From CAYQUL01 sp964568925 (GTDB taxonomy: Bacteria > Patescibacteriota > Microgenomatia > UBA8517), in contig CAZMSJ010000010.1 of NCBI GenBank assembly GCA_964568925.1, forward strand, positions 1 to 38,384: 38,384 bases of DNA, read 5' to 3'. Below are positions 7,118-13,877 of this stretch, in pieces. Position 1 is the first letter of the stretch. Each line of letters starts with the position of its first letter. The position numbers were made by a program, and so were the translations under genes. The notes under the pieces were generated by a model, which had not been told where the DNA came from, did not search any database, and was given only the letters and a program-made list of their open reading frames with translations.

Positions 7118-8041
7118 TTAGTTCTTAATCAACTTTCTAAATCGATAGTACTCGAGGAAACGAAGGCCAGAGAATTTTCCAATCACAAAGTCGAAGACAA
7201 CGATACCAATTAAGGTAAGCTCTGGGTTTAGCAGGACAAACTTCTGTAAAGCTGACAGAGTTAAAAAGATATATGAAACAAGCGCTAAAACGAGCGTTTC
7301 ACTGGTTAAGTTAAATGCAGCACGAAAACTTTTACCAAGCTGGACACGGCTAAAGTCTTCAGACAACAACACCAAAATAAGCACTGGGAAGATAGAAACA
7401 TTTGTTATTCCGTAGACTGGCAAAATAACAGCACCAACATAAAGGACCATTAATACGGCAAAAACTACCAGAGCTAAAATGAGTGCCATACGTGGCATGT
7501 AATGTAGCCGAAGCTTAAGCTTTCGAAGACCAATACGACTTAATGTTGATGACAAAACGATGATTAAAAACAGTCCCAAGCCTACAATTGGACCAGTAGC
7601 CAAGAATACAATTGCTAAGGCTGCAGGCAAGAAGATACCAAATCCCCTCAAACCAACAACGTGTCGAGCTGCCGCGATTAAGGCTGCAATCAACGGAAGC
7701 ATTAACAGGAGTGTTAAGGTGTTAGCTGGAACCCCAGCATTAACCGTCGCACGAATCATGTGCTTTAATGGATTTGTTATAAATGAGCCTGGATTCTGAT
7801 CAGACAGGAGCTTTTCAAGGTTACCAATCACCTTCTCGTTTTGCTGGGTAACGTCAATTCGAGGTTCTGGGGTTGTTGTTTGAGCTGGGGTTGCAGACGG
7901 GGTAGCCGTTGCAGATGAGCTTGCATCGAGTTGTTTAACGATTTTCTTGCCTACAACAGGTGGCAAATTGGCTGCAGATATAGGACTAGCAATAGTCACC
8001 ACAAACAGGGTAAAAATGGCTGCGGTTAGAAGGTGTTTCAT
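7118..8041 (-). CDS. Exported 7TM membrane protein (7TM_transglut-like)
   Basis: The 307-residue protein begins with a signal peptide (MKHLLTAAIFTLFVV..SPISAA, cleavage near 24). A Ser/Thr/Ala/Pro-rich linker (41-60) and a short extracytoplasmic segment follow. From about residue 105 there are roughly seven hydrophobic helices. The pattern LLLMLPLIAALIAAARHVVG, then GFGIFLPAAL, then FLATGPIVGLGLFL matches the membrane part of the family usually fused to an inactive transglutaminase domain and encoded beside RimK-like ligases and retropepsins. Here the transglutaminase part is missing and only a linker remains. It is the first gene of the operon, so the product of the following ligases probably acts at or is anchored to the membrane (inference). 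Confidence 0.9.
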   Translation of the reverse strand: MKHLLTAAIFTLFVVTIASPISAANLPPVVGKKIVKQLDASSSATATPSATPAQTTTPEPRIDVTQQNEKVIGNLEKLLSDQNPGSFITNPLKHMIRATVNAGVPANTLTLLLMLPLIAALIAAARHVVGLRGFGIFLPAALAIVFLATGPIVGLGLFLIIVLSSTLSRIGLRKLKLRLHYMPRMALILALVVFAVLMVLYVGAVILPVYGITNVSIFPVLILVLLSEDFSRVQLGKSFRAAFNLTSETLVLALVSYIFLTLSALQKFVLLNPELTLIGIVVFDFVIGKFSGLRFLEYYRFRKLIKN

Positions 8042-8053
8042 AGTTGTATTTTA

Positions 8054-8105
8054 GCCTAAAAATTAGGCGACCGGGTATTATACAACAAACCTGCCAAAAT
8101 GAAAA
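8054..8105 (-). promoter_or_regulatory. Promoter and 5' leader hairpin of the amidoligase operon
   Basis: On the minus strand TTTTCA (8105-8100), a 17-nt spacer and perfect TATAAT (8082-8077) predict a start near 8070. The leader then opens with a perfect hairpin, GCCTAA/TTAGGC with a 3-nt loop (8068-8054), before the ATG at 8041. The -35 touches the stop codon of the upstream HTH gene, so the operon has its own promoter. Confidence 0.65.
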
Positions 8106-8321
8106 TTATGAGTTATCTGTCATGCCCAAAGTCCACAAAACAGCTTCCTTTTTGTAGCGGCGATCCCCACGAGAGTTTATTCGAATAGGCACAAGCTTTC
8201 CTCGCTTGCCCCAGCGTTTAATGGTTAAGGGTGAAACACGGAGTACTTCAGCGACCTCACGAACCGTTAACAAGTCAGGGAGACTTTTGAGGTTCATTTT
8301 GGGTTTTTCAGCTTTTGGCAT
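8106..8321 (-). CDS. BldC-like single-domain HTH regulator (MerR-type winged helix)
   Basis: The 71-residue protein is one MerR/excisionase-type DNA-binding domain with nothing attached. It reads LLTVREVAEVLRVSPLTIKRWGKRGKLVPIR (18-48), then a wing with RGDRRYKKEAV (51-61). Size and layout match Streptomyces BldC, a stand-alone MerR-like domain that binds direct repeats as head-to-tail multimers. Recombination directionality factors (excisionases) share this fold, but no integrase is nearby. It starts at ATG 8321. Its promoter contains a perfect tandem 10-bp repeat, which suggests autoregulation, and it sits directly upstream of the amidoligase operon promoter, which it may also control. The same HTH type forms the N-terminus of the 3420-residue protein at 24975. 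Confidence 0.85.
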   Translation of the reverse strand: MPKAEKPKMNLKSLPDLLTVREVAEVLRVSPLTIKRWGKRGKLVPIRINSRGDRRYKKEAVLWTLGMTDNS

Positions 8322-8345
8322 AGGTCGTTTACGTAGGCTTACATG

Positions 8346-8374
8346 ACAATATCAAACAATATCAACCGAGTCAA
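8346..8374 (-). promoter_or_regulatory. Promoter of the BldC-like gene overlapped by a tandem 10-bp operator
   Basis: On the minus strand TTGACT (8374-8369), a 17-nt spacer and TATTGT (8351-8346) form a promoter with predicted start near 8339. The plus strand reads ACAATATCAA twice in a row (8346-8355 and 8356-8365) with no gap and no mismatch. The repeats cover the -10 and most of the spacer and are spaced by about one helical turn, as expected for a protein that binds direct repeats side by side. Confidence 0.7.
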
Positions 8375-8421
8375 ACAAAACCGTCATTTAGCCTCACTTT
8401 TGCTCTAGAGCAGCAAAAAGG

Positions 8422-9699
8422 TTAAGCAATACGGTCCTTCAGAGCGAAATAATACTTTTCGAGGTAATCTTGGGCCTTTACCCAGTGATCATCTCCTGCC
8501 CCACTTAACGCGAGTTTTCTCTCATAGGTAGCCAAAGACATGAGGTGTCCTGCCTTTTTAGCCTGGAAATCAGAAATACGATAGACTTCCGAAACCAAGG
8601 CACATGAGGTTTCCTCTATGTCTTTCAAGGCAAAGTTTGTTTGCTCAGAGGTTTTCTGCCACAAAGAGACTTGCAATGAGGCTGCAAGAGAAGGTTCAAA
8701 CGCAAGCTTTACCTCATCTTTAATGAGGGTATAAAAGTCTTTAAGCTGCACGGCTGCCTCTTTCCACTTGTGGTCTTCCCCATCCAGGAATGCTTGTGCC
8801 ATGAGTCGTGAGGCTTTAATTGCGTGCTCCTTTGAAAGTCCCCACTGCTCCTTTATATGAGAAGCTGCATAATCTCTAAATTTTGTACCTGTTGGGATGT
8901 GTGATAAACGCCACCAAGAAACTTCAAGGGCTGCCGTGACTTTTGGCTTAAATTGAAAGTGAGAGAGGTTGTCATTTCCTCCAAAACGGCGTCTTCGTCG
9001 ACTGTAATCAAGGATTGCATCATAGAGTTTTTCAGGGGTGAAGTCAGGGAAATGTCCCTCTTCCCAAAACATCTCAGCGTATTCCATCTGCCACAAAAGG
9101 AGACCACTTGTTCGTTGTTCTCCACTTGTTCGAATCAACAAATCGACATATGGGTATGGCTGGCCATGAGTATCAAGGTATGACTCAATTAAGGCTTTAT
9201 CAATTTTTTCAGGCTCAACATTGTCTGAGACTATTTTTCGAATTGATCTGATGAGCTCATCATGTCCTCCGTAATCAATTGCCAAGTTTACGATAAAACG
9301 ACTGTTGTGAGCAGTTTTCTCTTCTGCCTCTTTGATCTTTTTGAGTAAGAAACCAGGGATTCGGTCTTTGCGACCAATGTGGATTAAGCGAACATTATCT
9401 TTCATCGCTTCTTTTAGGTAGTCATTTATGAGGCGAACATAGAGCTTCATTAAGTACCCGACTTCAGAAGGTGTGCGATCCCAATTCTCTGTTGAGAAGC
9501 CCCACAAGGTAACCGTATGTATTCCCATTTCTCGAGCGGAACGAGCAAGCTCAATAGCTCGATCAAACCCAGCTTTGTGTCCCTTTAAGGTATGTACACC
9601 ACGAGCACGTGCCCAACGGCGGTTGCCGTCAGGAATCAATGCGATATGACTCGGAACTTGGGTATCAGGGGGTAAAACAAGCGCTACATTTTTGGCCAT
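8422..9699 (-). CDS. uppS: Isoprenyl transferase (undecaprenyl diphosphate synthase) with duplicated C-terminal extension
   Basis: The start is ATG 9699, just after an extended -10 promoter; a start at 9732 would lie upstream of the predicted transcript. The first 250 residues of 425 form a complete cis-prenyltransferase: LIPDGNRRWA with catalytic Asp24, LWGFSTENW, DYGGHDEL, and DLLIRTSGEQRTSG..LWQ. It makes the C55 lipid carrier for peptidoglycan and other envelope glycans from IPP. Normal enzymes end at the RRRFGG motif. Here about 180 further residues follow, mostly helical, reading as two related copies: AALEVSWWRL..KASRLMAQAF..FYTLIKDEV and AASLQVSLWQKT..KAGHLMSLAT..YYFALKDRI. I do not recognise that extension. 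The downstream gene is the BldC-like regulator; upstream is a WecG-type glycosyltransferase. Confidence 0.95.
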   Translation of the reverse strand: MAKNVALVLPPDTQVPSHIALIPDGNRRWARARGVHTLKGHKAGFDRAIELARSAREMGIHTVTLWGFSTENWDRTPSEVGYLMKLYVRLINDYLKEAMKDNVRLIHIGRKDRIPGFLLKKIKEAEEKTAHNSRFIVNLAIDYGGHDELIRSIRKIVSDNVEPEKIDKALIESYLDTHGQPYPYVDLLIRTSGEQRTSGLLLWQMEYAEMFWEEGHFPDFTPEKLYDAILDYSRRRRRFGGNDNLSHFQFKPKVTAALEVSWWRLSHIPTGTKFRDYAASHIKEQWGLSKEHAIKASRLMAQAFLDGEDHKWKEAAVQLKDFYTLIKDEVKLAFEPSLAASLQVSLWQKTSEQTNFALKDIEETSCALVSEVYRISDFQAKKAGHLMSLATYERKLALSGAGDDHWVKAQDYLEKYYFALKDRIA

Positions 9700-9711
9700 A
9701 AAATCATATTG

Positions 9712-9720
9712 AGTATACCA
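9712..9720 (-). promoter_or_regulatory. Extended -10 promoter 12 nt before uppS start
   Basis: On the minus strand TGG precedes TATACT (9717-9712). The predicted start is about 6 nt before the ATG at 9699, giving an almost leaderless mRNA without a ribosome site. This also argues against an in-frame ATG at 9732 as the true start. Confidence 0.55.
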
Positions 9721-9807
9721 TTTTAACCACAAAACAACACTAAAAACGGTGACTATATCAATCTATTTAAATCGATATAAATATGTATCTAAAGAAAACT
9801 TAGTACA

Positions 9808-10593
9808 TCACGCCCTCTGCCTCAACTTGTCAAAAAGTACTAAAACAGGAAATACAAAAACTGCGTTTAGAATTCGCCCGAATCGTTTTGGTTCACGAAG
9901 TAATCTCCACAACCATTCAAGTCGCAAAGAAGTAAACAGCTCTGGTGGTTGAAGTGACGGCGTTACAAAAGAATCAAAGGATCCCCCAACAGCCATCATG
10001 AGAGATACTGGCAAAGAGCGGTGTTGTGCAATCCACTTCTCCTGCTTTGGTGCACCGAAGGCAACAAAGAGCATATGAGGTCGTTGCTTTTTTATTTGGC
10101 TCACGACAGTATCTGACTTTTTGCGATCAGAGGAAGTCTTAGCTGTCGCATCTGACAAGAGTTCTGGACCGCTTTGTGCAAGAAACGAAATATGTGGGAA
10201 AGCGTCAGCCACTTTCTTTGTAAGAAGTGAAATGGTCTTTTCTGAAGAACCAAGGAAGTAAACTCGCAAATGATGAGTATTTGCCTCTGTTAATAGATCA
10301 GAAAAAAGATCACGACCTTTAATGGTAGTCAGTGGCAAAAAGATTCCAATGCCTTCTCCATCAGGAATTCGTATATCTGCAGTAAGTAACGCTTCTTTTA
10401 GGTCGTCGTCTTTCGTCGCAGCCACAAGTATTTCAGGGTTGGGCGTAACGACCGAAAGTTTTTTCCCTTTTTGTATTGAAGATAGAAGGTATTTTATCAG
10501 CTCATTCTTTTGAGTGCTAACGAAAGAAACGCCTAGTATTTTCCCGGATTCTCGGGGTTTATTTTGTTTATTAAGCTCAACCTTAGATTTCAT
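9808..10593 (-). CDS. WecG/TagA/CpsF family glycosyltransferase (GT26)
   Basis: The 261-residue protein carries the family hallmarks: ILGVSFVST at the start, VVTPNPEILV (48-57), IRIPDGEGIGIF (75-86), RVYFLGSS, and the C-terminal part with LFVAFGAPKQEKWI, GGSFDSF and RLEWLWRLLREPKR. The family adds N-acetylmannosamine, N-acetylmannosaminuronic acid or glucose to undecaprenyl-linked sugars in wall teichoic acid, enterobacterial common antigen or capsule synthesis. Length is typical. The C-terminal hydrophobic helix (AVFVFPVLVLF) would attach it to the membrane. The gene lies beside uppS, which makes its lipid carrier, and mreB, so this stretch serves the cell envelope. The exact sugar cannot be told. 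Confidence 0.93.
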   Translation of the reverse strand: MKSKVELNKQNKPRESGKILGVSFVSTQKNELIKYLLSSIQKGKKLSVVTPNPEILVAATKDDDLKEALLTADIRIPDGEGIGIFLPLTTIKGRDLFSDLLTEANTHHLRVYFLGSSEKTISLLTKKVADAFPHISFLAQSGPELLSDATAKTSSDRKKSDTVVSQIKKQRPHMLFVAFGAPKQEKWIAQHRSLPVSLMMAVGGSFDSFVTPSLQPPELFTSLRLEWLWRLLREPKRFGRILNAVFVFPVLVLFDKLRQRA

Positions 10594-10656
10594 GATTTTA
10601 AGCTAGCGATACACGACTAAAATATTTTGAGCAAAGAGAACTACAAGACATTAATT

Positions 10657-10685
10657 ATTATAAAGAATAGTGAGTTTACCTGAAA
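10657..10685 (-). promoter_or_regulatory. Possible promoter for the glycosyltransferase gene
   Basis: On the minus strand a perfect TATAAT (10662-10657) lies 17 nt downstream of TTTCAG (10685-10680). The predicted leader is about 57 nt. The -35 is weak. Confidence 0.4.
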
Positions 10686-10717
10686 TTGCAGAATTTTTTA
10701 CCTCAATATATAGCTTC

Positions 10718-10738
10718 AAAAAAAATGAGTTAGCCTCA
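10718..10738 (-). terminator. Weak intrinsic terminator candidate after mreB
   Basis: On the minus strand a 4-bp stem TGAG/CTCA (10738-10726) is followed by eight T (10725-10718). The U-tract is good but the stem is short. Confidence 0.35.
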
Positions 10739-10782
10739 ATCCATCCACAATTCCATCACCACTACCACGGTCTTACTACAAG

Positions 10783-11787
10783 CTACTTCTTCGTTGTAAT
10801 TGAACGCTTCCACAGCTCAATATTCTCAAGAACTACACCTGTACCTCGAACAACACAATACAAGGCATCATCAGCAACATGGCTTGGTACCCCAGTTTCC
10901 TCTGAAACTAATACATCAAAGTTTCTTAAAAGTGAGGTTCCCCCACTCATAACGATTCCTTTATCAATAATATCAGAAGCAAGTTCAGGTGGAGTATCTT
11001 CAAGCACAGCCTTTACGGCACCAATAATTTGAAGTAATGCTGGTCTCATTGCTTCAGAAATCTCAGTTGAACTAATCATGACACTGCGAGGAAGACCAAA
11101 AACCAAATCGCGACCTGATATTTCCATTTTCTCTTCTTCTCGCAAAATCGTTGCTGATCCAATCTGGATTTTAATGTCTTCAGCTGTTTGGTCACCAATA
11201 ATTAAATTGTGCTTCTTTTTTATATAACCTTGGATCGCTTCATCAATCTTGTTTCCGGCAACTCGGACACTTTTATGTACCACAACACCACCCAAGGCAA
11301 TAACAGCCGCCTCAGCAGTTCCTCCACCAATATCTAAAATCATATGTCCACTTGGGGCTGACACCGGAATATTTGCTCCGATTGCTGCAGCCAATGGCTC
11401 ATCAATTAAAAATGCACGTCCGGCCCCAGCCTCAAGTGCAGCATCGAGTGCGGCTCGTCGCTCAACTTGTGTGCAGCCTGCAGGGACACAAATCATGACA
11501 TCAGGACGAAAAAACTGGAATCTACCAGAAACTTTTTGAATGAAGTACTTGAGCATGGCACGGGTTACTTGGTAGTCAGCAATTACCCCATCTCTCATGG
11601 GACGAGATGCAACGAGGGCCTCAGGAGTACGCCCAAGCATTTGTTTTGCTTCTTCACCAACAGCTACAACCGCGTTGTCATCAGCCGCAATTGCTACAAC
11701 AGTAGGTTCATTTGCAATAATCCCTTGCCCAGGTACCCACACCAATGTGTTTGCAGTACCAAGGTCAATTGCTAATTTTTTTCTCAT
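10783..11787 (-). CDS. mreB: Rod shape-determining protein MreB
   Basis: The start is ATG 11787, giving a 334-residue protein beginning MRKKLAIDLGTANTLVWV, the usual MreB opening; an ATG at 11826 would add 13 unrelated residues. Actin-fold nucleotide motifs are present: phosphate-1 DLGTANTLV (8-16), phosphate-2 LDIGGGTAE (about 151-159), and the adenosine motif IVMSGGTSLL near the C-terminus. VPAGCTQVERRA and IDEPLAAAIG are typical for the family. MreB polymerises under the membrane and guides lateral wall synthesis in rod-shaped cells. mreC and mreD do not follow, which is unusual for the family but fits a gene-poor genome. It is transcribed divergently from the PEGA gene, with -10 boxes nearly back to back. 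Confidence 0.96.
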   Translation of the reverse strand: MRKKLAIDLGTANTLVWVPGQGIIANEPTVVAIAADDNAVVAVGEEAKQMLGRTPEALVASRPMRDGVIADYQVTRAMLKYFIQKVSGRFQFFRPDVMICVPAGCTQVERRAALDAALEAGAGRAFLIDEPLAAAIGANIPVSAPSGHMILDIGGGTAEAAVIALGGVVVHKSVRVAGNKIDEAIQGYIKKKHNLIIGDQTAEDIKIQIGSATILREEEKMEISGRDLVFGLPRSVMISSTEISEAMRPALLQIIGAVKAVLEDTPPELASDIIDKGIVMSGGTSLLRNFDVLVSEETGVPSHVADDALYCVVRGTGVVLENIELWKRSITTKK

Positions 11788-11869
11788 AAAATGATTTTGT
11801 ATGTGTGGAAACGCTCTGTAACCCAAAAATTCGTCCAGTCACATTTTTTGTGTGGAGATCTAATCCGGT

Positions 11870-11884
11870 CTATTATAGTATAAT
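11870..11884. promoter_or_regulatory. Back-to-back -10 boxes of a divergent mreB/PEGA promoter
   Basis: The sequence carries TATAAT on the plus strand (11879-11884) and TATAAT on the minus strand (11877-11872), one base apart in a nearly symmetric block. Rightward, TTGTGT (11848-11853) is 17 nt before TATTAT (11871-11876), another possible -10. With TATAAT at 11879 the PEGA mRNA would start about 2 nt before its ATG at 11893. Leftward, the mreB leader would be about 78 nt. Confidence 0.55.
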
Positions 11885-11892
11885 ACCTAGAT

Positions 11893-13065
11893 ATGACAAA
11901 GATACGGATACTTGTAATGCTTTTAACGGTTGTGGTGGTGGGAGTCTTTGGTTCTGTGGCCATCTTTTACGCACGAGGCTTTAGACTTGAGCGTGAATCT
12001 CAGAACATTACCATTTCCCCAAAGGGACTATTAGTAGTTAACTCTGAGCCAACAGGTGCACAGATTTTTATCGATGACAAACTAACGAGCGCTACAAACA
12101 ACACCTTAACCGTCACCCCAGGTGAACATACTATTGTTGTTAAAAAAGAAGGATATCTTGATTGGAAAAAAGTATCAAACATTGGTAGTGATGCAGTAAC
12201 TGTCGTTAATGCATTTATGCTTCCATCTGCCCCATCATTAACTGCATTTACAACTTCAGGCGCAATTAGCCCATCAGTTAATGAGGATCAAACAAAAATC
12301 ATTTATATTGTGCCTACAAAAGAATCGGTAGACACAAAGTCTGGTATGTGGCTTGCTGAAACAACCAATCTTCCGTTGGGCTTTAGCCGTGATCCACGAC
12401 AAATCAGTGATATGACACCAACTGACAGTCAAATTGAATGGTCACCTGACTCACGAGAAATATTGTTGACCACCCAAAAGGTTACCTACCGATTGAACTT
12501 AAATCAATTTACAACCGCCAAACAGGCAACAATTGTTACCGCAACAAAAGATGCCATTCGAGCTGAATGGAAAACAAAAAGAACTGATAAGTTAGCTGCC
12601 AAGTTGTCAGCTCTCCCAGATCAAATTCGAGATGTCTTTTTACAAAAGGTAAAAACAGTTACCTTCTCACCTGACGAAAATCGTATTCTCTATGTTGCCT
12701 CAGGTAGTGCCACCATTCCCGAGGGACTCGTAAATGCCCTTCCAGGTTCATCAACTCAGAAAGAAACACGCAAGCTTACTGATGGCATTTCCTATGTATA
12801 TGACATCAAAGAAGACAAAAACTTTGAAGTTGGTGCAAAGAATGAAATCATTTATTGGATTCCAAACTCCTTAAACTTACTTATTCCACAAAAAGACGCT
12901 ATCTCAGTTGTTGATTATGATGGAACAAATAGAAATGTCATCTATTCAGGTAACTACATTTTCCCATACGCATATCCATCAACGAGTACCAATCGAGTGT
13001 TAATCCTCACCAATTTTGGTGCGGAAAAATCTACTCCAAACTTGTATTGGCTCGGAATTAAGTAA
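11893..13065 (+). CDS. Membrane-anchored PEGA-domain protein with propeller-like repeats
   Basis: The 390-residue protein has an N-terminal membrane anchor (about 5-27, ILVMLLTVVVVGVFGSVAIF) and then a PEGA domain (about 44-95) with GLLVVNSEPTGAQIFID, TPGEHTIVVKKEGY and a following W. PEGA domains are beta-sandwich modules on the outer face of the membrane, often in wall- or surface-layer-associated proteins. The remainder has recurring strands of the type IEWSPDSREILL and VTFSPDENRILYV, as in TolB-like beta-propeller blades. No enzyme residues are evident. There is no ribosome site and the -10 box is 8 nt before the ATG, so a leaderless mRNA is likely. Being divergent from mreB, it may serve envelope structure (inference). 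Confidence 0.88.
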   Translation: MTKIRILVMLLTVVVVGVFGSVAIFYARGFRLERESQNITISPKGLLVVNSEPTGAQIFIDDKLTSATNNTLTVTPGEHTIVVKKEGYLDWKKVSNIGSDAVTVVNAFMLPSAPSLTAFTTSGAISPSVNEDQTKIIYIVPTKESVDTKSGMWLAETTNLPLGFSRDPRQISDMTPTDSQIEWSPDSREILLTTQKVTYRLNLNQFTTAKQATIVTATKDAIRAEWKTKRTDKLAAKLSALPDQIRDVFLQKVKTVTFSPDENRILYVASGSATIPEGLVNALPGSSTQKETRKLTDGISYVYDIKEDKNFEVGAKNEIIYWIPNSLNLLIPQKDAISVVDYDGTNRNVIYSGNYIFPYAYPSTSTNRVLILTNFGAEKSTPNLYWLGIK

Positions 13066-13103
13066 TTTAATCACAAAAGTTTGGATCTGACGAACTATAA
13101 AGT

Positions 13104-13721
13104 GTGAATAAAATTCCATTAATCACAAGTATTGCTCTTCAAGAGGCTAGATCTAAAGGGAAATCTATACCTGAGTTGTCTCAGATGTTTAATATCTCAA
13201 AATCAACAGCACTTCGCTACGTTAAAAACACTGAAATTAAACCGGAATATATTAGGGAGTGGCGTTTACGAAGAAAAGGTTCACTCCATAGAAAAATAAA
13301 ATTTGAAAAAATAGCAAAAACAAAAGCAATAAGCACAATTAAGAATATAGATACGAAAGATAGTTTACTGATTTTCGCATCACTATATTGGGCAGAAGGC
13401 AATAAAAAAGATTTTTGTCTTACAAATTCAGATCCTAAAATGATAAGTCTGTTCGTAAAGATACTGATTTCAATCCTAGAAATTAACCCATCAAGAATTC
13501 GAGCAAGTATTCGTATATATGAAGACATGAATGAGTCTATGTGCCGAATATTTTGGGAAGAAATCCTCGGCAATGATATTGAAATTTCCAAAGTTACAAT
13601 ACTAAAAGGTAAAAAAGAAGGGAAACTTGTTTATGGTATGTGTAGAATTCGTGTCATTAAAGCGCATGAACTGCTAAAATACGCAGTGGCGATTAGAGAT
13701 AGAATCTCTGAGCTTATTTAA
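13104..13721 (+). CDS. HTH plus LAGLIDADG-like domain protein
   Basis: The 205-residue protein starts at GTG 13104; a stop lies two codons upstream, so no longer start exists. Residues 20-41 form an HTH (KSIPELSQMFNISKSTALRY). Residues 88-99, LLIFASLYWAEG, resemble a degenerate LAGLIDADG motif with Glu in place of the final Asp, followed by LTNSDPKMISLFVKIL and a strand-rich half ending in YGMCRIRVI. Families with this layout occur in many CPR genomes and are related to homing endonucleases and WhiA-type regulators; whether this one cuts DNA is not known. It is basic and more AT-rich than its neighbours. Its TAA stop is directly followed by the first base of tRNA-Arg. Confidence 0.75.
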   Translation: MNKIPLITSIALQEARSKGKSIPELSQMFNISKSTALRYVKNTEIKPEYIREWRLRRKGSLHRKIKFEKIAKTKAISTIKNIDTKDSLLIFASLYWAEGNKKDFCLTNSDPKMISLFVKILISILEINPSRIRASIRIYEDMNESMCRIFWEEILGNDIEISKVTILKGKKEGKLVYGMCRIRVIKAHELLKYAVAIRDRISELI

Positions 13722-13793
13722 GTCCCTGTAGTTCAATGGATAGAACGGAGGTTTCCTAAACCTCTGATCCAGGTTCGACTCCCGGCGGGGACA
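13722..13793 (+). tRNA. tRNA-Arg(CCT)
   Basis: The cloverleaf folds by eye: acceptor GTCCCTG/CGGGGAC, D stem GTTC/GAAC, anticodon stem GAGGT/ACCTC with loop TTCCTAA and anticodon CCT, and T loop TTCGACT. It would read AGG. The T stem CCAGG/CCCGG contains one A-C mismatch. CCA is not encoded (ACACA follows). The gene begins one base after the stop codon of the LAGLIDADG-like gene. Confidence 0.93.
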
Positions 13794-13877
13794 CAAAAGA
13801 GATACTTCGTACTCCATGAAACAAATGATAAGATACCGCTGTTTCCTTTCGCACATATAACAAAAAAGAGGTACTGT

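Noticed and set aside
8398..8418. TTTTGCT/AGCAAAA palindrome after uppS as a terminator
   Set aside because: The stem is AT-rich and no T-run follows it on the minus strand.
2277..9789. Shared 12-mer TAAATATGTATC in two intergenic regions (2277 and 9778)
   Set aside because: Both regions are very AT-rich and no further similarity surrounds the match; chance is sufficient.
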